Part shown: piece by piece, positions 9,275 to 20,000 of the stretch
Layout of the letters: every line of letters starts with the position of its first letter
How positions within the stretch are numbered: position 1 is the first letter of the stretch
Translations under genes and position numbers: made by a program
Source of the DNA: Capitulum mitella
Taxonomy: Eukaryota; Arthropoda; Thecostraca; Pollicipedomorpha; Pollicipedidae
NCBI GenBank assembly: GCA_030062745.1
Contig: CP099843.1
Coordinates: forward strand, 2,791,001-2,855,000
DNA: 64,000 nt
Reading direction: 5' to 3'
The notes under the pieces: model-generated
The model's database searches: none
What the model saw: only the letters and a program-made list of their open reading frames with translations
What the model was told of the DNA's origin: nothing

Positions 9275-12200
9275 GACGGAGGACGGGGTGCTGTTGCTCG
9301 GAAGTTTAACACCATGCCGAAACAGTGTATATGGCTATCGTCACATGACTTACCTCATGGTGTGTTTCATGGTGGAACAACCTGAGTGTCTCCGCTTTGC
9401 GGGAGCGCGATCAGGCAGCACAGGGGCTGGCAGGCGGTTATGGTGAAGGTGGAGGACAAACAAGATACGGAACATTGTACGGCCGAACTGAAGCTACTGC
9501 CGCTGATGGCCAGGCATGTGCGATTGTGCGGTTTCATGGAACACAGCATCAAGCTCTCGGGACTAAGCCATCCTTTAAGCAGGATATTACCTCGCCGCAC
9601 GAACAGTGAGGCTAGAAAGACTGTGAATGTCTGTTGCAAGGACCTGTTGGAAAACAGCCTTATCGGCAAGAGGATGGATGCTTGGGGAGGACCCGTGATT
9701 ATGGCCATCAAAAAAGGTGAAGTCTGCGTGTATATGACTCGTCAGTTTTTTAGTTTAATAGTAAAACTTAGTTATTAAGAAAACATAATAGCCTGGAAAT
9801 GCAAATCATGCAAGCTATTTTTTAAACGTGTGCACAAGGTTTAGTTTTTTACAGCCGTGTATTCCGTGGTCATTCGCGATTTTCTTTCTCTTCTCTACGG
9901 TGCTCACATTGAGATGAGCATGCCAACACACTGGCGACGTTTCATTTCAGCCCTTCCTGTGAGACCGAGCTCGGGAGTGTGACCCCATGTTGCCACGCCT
10001 TTGTCGCAAGTACCACCGGGGCTGGTTGGTGCAGTCTCTCCTGATGTTTTTCTTAGCTTGGCCCGTAACGCAAGTTTTCGACCTTTTGTTGTATTCTTTG
10101 GAAATCTGAAGTCATTACCGTGACAGATCACTGACCCATAACCTCTGTTTTGAGGAAATGCTATGGACAAATCATGGTACATCGACGGTCGTCAACATAG
10201 TAGTATGAAAACGTTTTAAGTATTTTATGGTTCTTAGTCCTACTTAGTCTCATGTATGGTGTGATGAACCAATGATGTCTGTGACCTCCAGACATGGGTT
10301 CTTATTTGGGGTCGTCTTAGGTCAACATCATGAACTGAGCTCACTAGCTTGTTTGACTTGTTATTAACGTTGGATGAGTCATGAAGGACATTTACTGAGT
10401 CCCTGTTCATAGCCAGAAGTCGTTTTAGGCCCATCAGAAGCGCCCTTCAGGTTATGTCTCACTGGATCTAGTGGAAACCAGAATTCGCTGACTTGGCCTG
10501 CTGTCGGGTCGCCTTTAAGATAACTGCGTGGCTTACGAGGAGCAACCCGTGTATTGCCGTGAAGCGAAAGAACAGAAAAAAACCGTCCGCTTTTTGTCAC
10601 ACCGTTGTATCAGACCAGGCGTAGAAATGGCTGGAGAGTTCGTGCCAACCTCCGCCCCAGGCTGTCGATTGTCGTCAAATGGCGAATCTGGCAAGGGCTC
10701 TAGTCCAACGAAACACAGGCGTATTCAATAGCCCGGCCGGGCCGCCGTTTCCGCCGGCCGTCGACAGATGGCGGGCCGGTCGGTGCGGGCCGGATCCCGG
10801 CGGCGGCGCCGGGCCCGCAGGGGAGCCGGTCGCAGGCCGGCGCGGAGATTTGTCACGGTAATTCGGCCACGTCGACTTGGGGCGTCGGCCGGACGCCGTC
10901 CGACGAATCGGCGCCGCTATCGACTGCACGTCAGCCGATTAGCGGCGGCGGCCCGCAGGCGCGCCCGACCGGCCGCGCGCCACGGGGCGCTGGCGAGCCA
11001 CGCCATTCTTTAGCGGATCGCATTCAGAGCCGGCCGTGCACGGCCGGAACGATCCGCGAGGCTCTCGTGTGATTTGTGCCCGGGCTCAGTTTGAATAGGG
11101 CCCGGGCCCGTGACATATTGGGAGGTGTAATGAAACTGTGCCGCCAGGCATTAAATTACAGCCCCCGGGAGGTATTGCCCCGTTTAAAGGAAGACCGTCA
11201 AAGTAGCGGAACTGGTCATCGGCCATCACTGACAATGACTCTGATTTTCCATTGGTATCGAAGCTGTTTCCTGCTCAGTGCTTTGACACGGAAACCGAGC
11301 ATAAGTAATGGAACGAAATTTGTTTTTGTTTGATTGTTTTGGGAATTAATGGTGCAGTTTGTCGTCTTTCTTGAACACGTTAACAGCGTGAAATGAAAAC
11401 ATACGGTACTACTTTTTGCGGATGCGTTGTTCTTATTATCCCTTGCCCTCTTCGCACCAGGCAGCAGGAGAATCAAGCTAATCTTAAAACTGATGATGTA
11501 GGAATGCCATGTAAACTGTATTCAGATATGATGGAAACACATTTTTATTAGTTGGTAGGATTTGCGTTTAGCAGTGCGTGAACTCGTGAAAACTGGGAAT
11601 GCTTATGACTAATCTTCAGAGTCTGTTCGTCATGCATTCATCGCATCTGTTTTCGCTTCTTAAAAACCTTTGCCCGTTCTTCCTGTGGAGTACGATCAGA
11701 TGATACTTGTCTACTCTCCGGTCATAACGTCAAAACCTTGCAAACTCGTCTGTTGTTCTATTTTACATACATACAACCAAATCAGCTCGCGTGCTCTCAC
11801 GTCCTCTTCAACAACCAAACCGGCCAAGATGACTCCTGCTACAGAATTTCCACGCCACCGAGTCTGATCTTGATACTTATCTAATCCTCGCACAAGCTTC
11901 ACGTCGCAGAAAATAACGTTTTTACAAGTATGCCTACAGTCTTCCGACGTGCCACTTCGATACCCGGCCACTGACATATCTCTAATCGGTATCCTTTACG
12001 CATGCAAACGAAACCATGCTAGTCAACTTACAGTAGTTACAAAATATCCAAAAGGCAGCATTGTAATGCAAGATATGTCAGAACGCTTTTCCATCGTGTT
12101 CATGCACTTCACTGTAATCGTTGGGAGATAACTTTATCGAATGTAACAAAAGAAAAGGACAGGCAGTTCACTAAAGAATTATGAGAAATTTTGTCGTGAC

Positions 12201-13224
12201 TAGCTTTTTTCCTGGTTTTATCACTTGACACCGCGCCCAGTTCCTAAACACATTCCATAGTCATGTCTCGCGTGTACAGAAAATACTCGACACGAAGTTA
12301 AAACGCAACCATGAGGCAGAATTCGTACATTCGGGTCAACCGCATTCTCAGCGTCCACAGGTTCATAAGAAATAGCATTGTCGCCACGGTACACGCACCA
12401 TTCGAACCAGGAGAAAGCTTGGGACCATTTGTAGCCGCGGGACCGCGACCATTGTCTCCGCAGCCCGATGCAACTCTCAGCACTCTGAACGCGCTTAAAC
12501 ACCCGCAGCAGGCGCACATGTTCAACGAGAACCGGAGATCGAGAGCGGGAGATACAAAACTCTATAAAAACCATGCAGCACTCTACGTCAACGGAACTAC
12601 AAAAGAGCGAATACTCTCGCGCGTGGCCAGATGACGGTCACAATCGAAGAACGGCTACTATGTGAATTATAAGGAAGGGCTGTTGCATTCAAACCGTGTA
12701 CGACTCGCGGAACGCCGAAGGGTGTCAGAACACGCGACAGTGTTTGCTCAATGTTTCCCCACGTGAGCCGGCAGTTGCGGAGCACGGTGATCATGAACGG
12801 ATTGATGAGCTGACCGCAGGCTCTACATAGTAACAACAAGGCAGTGCGTGCAAGAACAACGACTACAAGACGCACACTGAGTATTTGGCAGTTTGTGCCA
12901 GCCACGTGAACTGACGTGAGACCGACGCCCTATGGATTCCGAACGCCGGCGGCCGAACGCGGGGTGGAGGCTGGACCGCGCCGTTCTCGACTGGCGGAGG
13001 GCGGTCTCACTACAAGCTCACTGACAGGTCACTAGATGGAGACAGAGTCGGTTTGAGGCGTTGCGCCGAGGAACTGGTTACTCTGGAAGCCGGGCCGGAA
13101 CGTCGGGAAACGCGCACAATTGGCAGTGGGATGCATGCTCCGAGGGACGCGCCCAGTTCGCCCCGCCGAATCGTCAGACCGCGACCGGGCCTCCCCAGCC
13201 AAGTTCTTTACCCTGTAGTATCTG
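9275..13224. other. Intergenic spacer, right part, with CpG-rich block
   Basis: Both strands carry short overlapping ORFs at 9367-9778 (up to 130 codons) with no family resemblance. A CpG-rich block spans about 10690-11080 and contains the palindrome listed separately. The remainder (11080-13000) is AT-richer, with no repeat or gene recognised. A second GC-rich block (12930-13200) flanks the 3' end of the Syd-1 gene. Confidence 0.5.
11013..11057. repeat. Nested inverted repeat
   Basis: A perfect 18-bp palindrome, CCGGCCGTGCACGGCCGG (11030-11047), lies inside an outer inverted pair GCGGATCG (11013-11020) and CGATCCGC (11050-11057). The inner and outer arms are separated by 9 nt on the left and 2 nt on the right. 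It sits at the edge of a CpG island downstream of both genes. It could fold as a long hairpin in RNA or bind a dimeric factor; neither is shown. Confidence 0.7.
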
Positions 13225-13230
13225 TTTATT
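13225..13230 (-). terminator. Poly(A) signal of the Syd-1 gene
   Basis: AATAAA on the - strand, 30 bases after the stop codon at 13260-13262. The 3' UTR would be very short if this signal is used. Confidence 0.55.
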
Positions 13231-13259
13231 GCTAGTGGCCGGCCGGACCCCGCTCGCTC

Positions 13260-14036
13260 TCACGTGAGGTCCAGCGGATCCTCGTCGTCGTCGTCGTTCC
13301 TCTCGCGCCGCGAGCCGGCCGGCTCCGCGGGCCGCTCGTCGCCGCCGGCCGAGTCGTCGTCGTCGTCGAGGCCGCGGCCCGAGAGGCGCTTGTTCTGCAG
13401 CTCCGTGATGACGCCCTTCATCATGAGCTGGTGCGCCTCGCGGCCGCCGGCCGGCTCGGCCGCTGTCGCCCGGTGCCGGCCGTACTCGGCGCCGGCCGCG
13501 CCCGGCTCGGGCGGGCTGCGGCCGCGGCCGGCCGGCGCCGCCCGGCCGTACGGCTCCGCGCCGCCGGCCGGGCCGACGTAGGCGGGCGGCTGCGGTCGGG
13601 CGTAGCCGCCGTCGGCGCCGGGGCCGCGCGCGGCGTAGCCGGCGTCCGGCTCGACCTTAGCTCGCATGTAGCTGGGCGCCGCCGGCGGGCCGGGGAACGG
13701 CTGGCTGGACGGCGGCCCGCCGCCGCCGGCGCCGCCGCCGGCGCCGTCGTCGCCGCGCTGGGCGCCTCCAGAGCCGCGGCGCGGCCGGGAGCGGCTGGGC
13801 GGCCGCGGCGGCAGCGGCGGCCGCGGCCCGGGCAGGCTGGGGAGGCCGGCGCGGTCAGCAGGTCGATTCGGGGAGGAATCGCGACTCTCGGAGCCACTGT
13901 CGGTGGCGGTAGTAGCTGGGTCGGAGCGGTCCGGCGGCTCCGACGTTGCGTCCCGGCGCAACGACGAAGGGGGGCGTGGGGAGAGACGAGAGCGACGAAC
14001 TGGTGCGACTCTCGCTGCCACTGCTTCCCGAACTGT
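13260..14036 (-). CDS. RhoGAP100F: Syd-1 exon 9: C-terminal tail and stop
   Basis: The acceptor CCGTTTTTCAG (14037-14038 is AG) joins exon 8 with matching phase (PPKS then [15 protein letters not shown]). This Ser-rich frame runs into a stop after about 60 codons. A second frame that begins to look coding near 13970 ([14 protein letters not shown], later [19 protein letters not shown]) stays open for about 230 codons, through a Gly/Pro/Arg/Ala-rich stretch and [19 protein letters not shown], to an acidic end ([11 protein letters not shown]) and TGA at 13260-13262. The two frames differ by one base and overlap at a G6 run on the + strand (13969-13974). One fewer base there would make the exon continuous. 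Either a sequencing/assembly indel, a small intron or a real truncation explains this. Confidence 0.75.
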   Translation of the reverse strand, partial: TVREAVAARVAPVRRSRLSPRPPSSLRRDATSEPPDRSDPATTATDSGSESRDSSPNRPADRAGLPSLPGPRPPLPPRPPSRSRPRRGSGGAQRGDDGAGGGAGGGGPPSSQPFPGPPAAPSYMRAKVEPDAGYAARGPGADGGYARPQPPAYVGPAGGAEPYGRAAPAGRGRSPPEPGAAGAEYGRHRATAAEPAGGREAHQLMMKGVITELQNKRLSGRGLDDDDDSAGGDERPAEPAGSRRERNDDDDEDPLDLT

Positions 14037-17000
14037 CTGAAAAACGGCCGAGTAAAAGAATCAAGGAGCACCTTTGGGGGCGCTCTCTGTGCTTTGTGCG
14101 TACAGTAGAGAGCACCTCCCAGGCTGTAAGCGGTGGTTGGTGGCGACATCACATCCATTGCTCTCAGATCTCGAGCTGCTCGGCGGTTTACCGGACGGTG
14201 AGTGCGAGGGCTGAGAAGCTTTGTACAGCCGACTGCGGCAGGTCGGAGCGCGTGCTCGCACCGAGCCGCGGCTGTGCACGCATGCACCGTGCAGACGCAG
14301 AGCGGAGAGACAGAGGCCACCCTGCGCTACGGGGAGGCTGAGCCGCCGCTCGGCCCGTCGACGGCTCTTATCTGGTGACAGCGGCGCCGGCCCGGTGTCG
14401 CCGCGGCCTCCGGTCGCCTCGGCCGTCGCGCCGGCCGGTCTGGCAAACATTACCTGACTTGGGCGGCCAGATGGTCAGCAGGTACTTGAGGACGGAGATG
14501 GGCTTGTGAAAGTCGGTCTCGGTCCGGCCGATCTCGGAGTGCAGCATCAGCACCGGGCCGAAGCAGATGGCGACGTTCTGCGGCGTCATCTTGTTGCACT
14601 CGGACTGGGAGGCCACCAGGCGCAGGTGGTCCATCAGGAACAGCAGCGTGCACTAGCGGCAGACGCGGGCTTAAGCGGCCGCGGTACGGCGGAGCCGTCG
14701 ACGGACAGAGCAGTGACGGAGCGGTGACGCGTACTGAGAGTCGGTAACACTATGAAGATGGGACTGTTCTGAAGGCAGGCGGTGACATCACGAGTGGCGC
14801 GGTGTCGCGGCCGGGCACGATTTCTCGGACTGCGACTTGGTTTGTTACCACGCGGCATTAGTTGTCATCCAGTATCTCAGAGCCGAAACAAGGAAACTCG
14901 CCGCTACGTGAAACAACAGAAATGCCACGCAGTCGCAGTATTTTAGACGATAACCACGTCAGAACAAACTTGAAAAGGACGCGTTACAGACAACACCTTT
15001 CCGCGTCCTGCAATGGTCATTGGAAGATCAGTTAGGTACTGCAATTAGTTGTTCCAAAGCTTATCCAATACCTTGCTTCGAATGCGTTACGTTTTAACTT
15101 GGTTTCATGGAAATGAATAATACATAAATAGGTCTGAATTTTCGTCATCAGAATCGAAACACGAACACTCTGTAAACTGCTCGTATTATCCTGTGCTGCA
15201 GAAGAAAAGAAATGCTTATAGCTACCTATTCATCACACGGTGTTACTCACGGGTCATGCAATGAAACCAGCGCTTTTGGCCTGAGGCAAGCGTCATTTTT
15301 CTCTCAGAACTGATTTTATTTTGCCACGATGTGGATCATCAGACACATTAGAACCTCGCTACACGATACCTCAAGACCTGTAATGGATCTCTCTCGCCTT
15401 TCATGCCGCTTTCAGGCATACTACGGCTAAAACTGTTGACCGGCCGATCTGTTGAGCGGCGATCAATCCTCGCTCGAGAGAGATAAAGTCGGCGGGCACC
15501 ACCTACCCGATTTATCTTGGGCAGACAGTCCAATATAGAGAACATGAGCTTGGCGTTGCCCTCCGGGTCGTCGGGCAGGCACACTGAGAGGGCGTCACAG
15601 AGCATCTGGTACAGACACTTGGTGAACAGCGGCTCCGGCAGCTCCCGCAGGTAGTCCTTCAGCACGCCTGCCGAACACAGATCGCACGGCGCGGTAAATC
15701 GTTTGTGCGCCTGCTGGAAGAAAACGATGAATGACTTGGGCCATTCATGTTACGTTCTCGTTGCTTTCAGACAACCATGGGAACAACGCATCATTAACTA
15801 GTCCGGTGTAAGTCTCTAGAAAGCCGTAGAAGTGGACGACATAATAGCCACTTTGAACCGCTCGAACCTTCAATCAGCGAGATGAACTGTTGTATGACAG
15901 CAAGGGTCAGAATACATTCTTTTGCATTTTTTGTATGAAACAAAAGGGAAGGTATTTAAACGCAGATTTGGCCGAAATAAACAGGCATGTGGTTGCTTTT
16001 AGTGTGCGGTTGTGTGGACAAGAGACAAAACATATGCATCTTATAATGAACACTTTGCCTGGCAGTTGGATGAAACTGGCAGTCTCCCCTGAGCACACAT
16101 AATCTATCATAACAGATATTGTTGGAAAAGTGCAATGCAATAATACTCTGTTTTTTTTTGTCAAAAGATTGTGCAGGCTTTGACTCTCTGAAAAACGCTT
16201 GCGTGTTGATGCGTCTCGTACTCACAGCCACGCCATTTCCGATGCGGTGCAGTAAACGACAGTTGCGTAAGAAACGTTCTTGCATCACCATGTCCGATTC
16301 TTATAAAACAACGTCTGTGCTCGGGGCATCCTCGCCCCTTGACAATAAATATTGATACCTCCCACCCGTATTTATACAACTATCGACATTGACGGCCACT
16401 GCCTGCAGTGACACCAATCTGTAAACCCCAACACGTAACTCCTCCTGCAGAGCCTCCGTCCGTTGCAACGTCCTCCGCGACGCGCCCCACCTGTGATGAC
16501 GTTGATGTCGGGCACGTTGTCGGGCGACAGGTCGACGGTGCGCGGACTTTTCTCGAACGCCTCGCGCAACAGGCGCTTCTTGGTGGCCGAGCCGCAGAGC
16601 CGGTACAGGCCGATGATGTCCAGGCCGCGCCGCTCCACCTCGTCCACGCACCGCTTGACCAGCAGCGGCACGCTGAGGCCCGAGTTCTCGCGCGCCACCA
16701 CCGTCTCCAGGTCGACGCCGAAGAGCGCCGACTTGCGCGGGTTCGGCGTGCGCTCGAAGCAGCGCTTGGGCTCGGTGTAGCGCAACTTCACGTACAGGCT
16801 GCCGTGCGGCTCGACCTTGAGCGCCAGCTGGTACACGTTCGACTCGCGCAGCAGCGACGCGATGCAGATGGAGCCCTTGTAGCAGAGCTTGTGCCGGAAC
16901 TGCGGGTCCCACGAGTAGATGAGGAAGTCCAGCTCGCGGTTGTTGATGAGGTCCAGCTCGAACGTCTCGTCCCAGTCGAAGACCAGGTCGCCGGTGCGGA

Positions 17001-20000
17001 TCACGGTGCGCGCCTTGTGCACGTGGTCGCACTCGAGCACGCAGTAGAGGTCGCGCAGGTGCTGCATGCGGCCGGCCGGCTTCAGGCCGCGCCCAGACAG
17101 CAGGTGCACCCACAGCATGCCCGACGGACCCTCCTCGCCGCTGGACAGGGACGACCGCTCCGACTTGTAGCGCAGGAACTCTGGCGAGAGCGGGACTGTC
17201 ACTGGCGGCTCCTCGACCGCGACAGTAGACTACAAGAACAGCTTTCACAATATCAGAACTACGTATGTCTATAAAATATCCGCAGGCTGAAGGGCATTTA
17301 CAAAAGCAGCAGGTGCCAGTTGACAGCTTTGAGTTTGAATTGTCTTTTGCATTGGCTGGATTCTCTGTCAGGTCTTCTCCAACAGTACCTTTGTGGGACA
17401 GTACAGGTGAACAAATTAGCATTACGTCCAGGCTCGTCACGCGAACAGAACAGTCACACCCGCTGCAGCAGTTACAGCTCAGTCGCGGAGAGCACCAGCA
17501 CACTCTCGGCCAGGCAGTGTTCCCGTGCGACGAACGCGGAGACCGTCTGCTGGAGGCCGCCGCCGTCCGACGGCGTACCGGCTGGGTTGATGTTCAGCAC
17601 GGAGAAGCGGGAGGCGGCGCCAGGCTGCGGGGTCGGCGTTACGCTGCGCTCCTCCAGCAGGCTGCGCAGCCGCTGCGAGAGGGGCGGGCCGGCGTCCGGC
17701 GCGGCGCCGGGCCGCCGCGGCAGGCCGGCCGCCCCCGCCGCCCCGGCCGGCGCCTGGGAGCGTAGCGTCGTCAGGTGCGGCCGGTACGAGTAGTACGGAG
17801 TCTCCTGGAACGGCGGGGGCGAGTTGTATTGAAATTTGGAGCAATCGGAAGAGACCAGGCTGAGGCGACTAGCATGGCGACTTCTGTGGTAATGAAAGGG
17901 CGTCAGGTTAGTACGAGCAGTGCGAATACTTCTAGATGAGCTACAAAGGGCCAGACTAGAAATGTAACAAAGAAAACAGTTCAGCGGAGTCCACGATTTC
18001 TTTTACTCCGTCTCTGACTCTAACCTTACCATACCGATTCCGGATCCGACTCCAATCCGATTCCGATTCTAACCTGGCTGCATCTAAGTCGCCATATAGT
18101 TACTGCACAGCCAGTTGTCCAGCCTGGCCGAGCACCTGTACGTGCCATCTTTACATCTTTATAGACATCGTTGTGGCCGCCTGCAGTTCCCATGATCTGA
18201 CGCACGCGTCGGCTTGACAAACTAATCCATTAACCTGGGTTTCAAAATGTTTGCGTATCCCACTTTTCCGTCACGCCATTGTCAAAACACGCAAAAAACC
18301 GATGGTCTGGAAAGAGTCTTGCAGCCCTGAAGTCAAAAAGAAAATGGACAGCAATATCTACAAAAATGGTATCAGACAACACAAATTACAAAGCAAAGAT
18401 TTAAATTTAGGTAGTTGGAATTTTTTAAATGAAAACTACGACTTGGGATTAGGGTTATCATGTTTTAGCGACTCCGACTCCGACTCCGGCTAGCTCGACT
18501 GACTCCGGAGCAACTCCGTCTCCGATTCCGACTCCGACACGCCTTCCCGCGTCGCTGAAAGAGCGCGTCTGGCATATTGTGAAGTCGGACTGGTGGAAAC
18601 TTTGCAAAGACGTCGTAAAGATTCCCTGAGTGCAGAGACTACTCAGATTACCGGAGTTGGTTGTGCGGAATGGAAAGTAGGAGGACTCGATGAACATGAA
18701 AATGAATTTGGGCCGGAATAGAGGCAGAGATATTCATTGAACAGTGAGAGATGTCAGGTGTGAGTGGCTGATCTGATCACAAAAAAACTGATCATGGAAA
18801 ACCACTTATGTATAGACTTCTGGTATGGATTACGGGCCTTTCGACGGAGGTGAGGCTTGAACGGCCTTCAGTGTTCTTGAGAACCTGGCAGATGTTCCAC
18901 TGGCATTTTTGGCGAGATTCCCAATGCACATTGACGTCATGCTGGGGAAGTTAGTTAGCAGACTCCCAGCTAGACTGCTGGTTATCATGATGGCGATATT
19001 GTGCCGATACGAGAAGGTTGGTGACTCCTAACAGACGCATTGGTAAGGTATTCAAGGGTCAGAGTTGAGTCCGGACAATGGAAATGCAGAGCAGCCGAAG
19101 GCACCGTTTTCCAGAAACTACAATACGTCGCAGAGACGGGCGTGTTTCGGAGTACGGCCTGGGTGGTGAGGGGATTCCGCCGAGCCGTCTGCAAAATGGA
19201 AGGTTCCGCAATGTCATGTGGCAACCGCTTTCCGGACTCAAAGAGCATCGGGCGTCCTTAACATGAATTCGCACTGTCAGACGCCCTCCATCTATCACCT
19301 AAAGTAGCAATGCTCGCATGGCCTGAACTTCTGGATGCCTCCGGACGAAGTAAACGAATCCAATTCACTCAGACACAGCCAGAGAGAGAGCGCGTTTTCG
19401 GCTTGCTCGTGACGAAACTGAAGGTGAAGCTACTCCCAGCCTTTTCGCTCGGGAGGATTCAGATGGCTGAATGTATGATGATGTTCCAGACCATTCGAAC
19501 GAGATAGCCGGAGGCCTACCCATCAACCGGTGCAACGGGAGCAAACGATGATATTGCATCCGGTTTTTCACGACCTGGAAAGACCGCGTGTTGAGCCAAG
19601 GCGTCCGTATGCGTGCCCGCTGTAACAATGAATCAGCAGCCCAGCAGGCCGCTCCTGCGGGTACAAATGTTCAGCCGTTTACTGACACTCCGGGCGGAGC
19701 CTCCAGTGCCACTGTGTGACATCATTTGGTAACAGCTGGTGGTTGCAGCTACCCGCTCTTTTATTGGTCTGCGGAACTTGTAGGACATCCGGGAGGGAAG
19801 GACTCCTCGTTAGGAAAATCGCGGAGAGAGTATCGCGTCTTTGGCTTCGACGTGAATCATTTATTTTGGTGAAAGTGAAGATCGAAGGGACAACACACCA
19901 TAGCTTGGAACAGACGAAGTTGGTAACGTGATCCGCCAAGTCACTGCGGTTAATTCGTCTCTCGTTAAGCGAGGAAACGTTGCAGTATGATATTCTGCGG

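Noticed and set aside
9367-9778. Overlapping ORFs of 114 and 130 codons on opposite strands
   Set aside because: No family motif, no splice signals and ordinary base composition; treated as chance.
13421-14320. 299-codon - strand ORF over Syd-1 exon 9
   Set aside because: Alternative frame of low-complexity GC-rich DNA; ignores the exon-9 acceptor and lacks the acidic end.
16301-17503. 400-codon - strand ORF overlapping Syd-1 exon 6
   Set aside because: Out-of-frame reading of the same GC-rich exon; the in-frame reading gives C2 and RhoGAP motifs.
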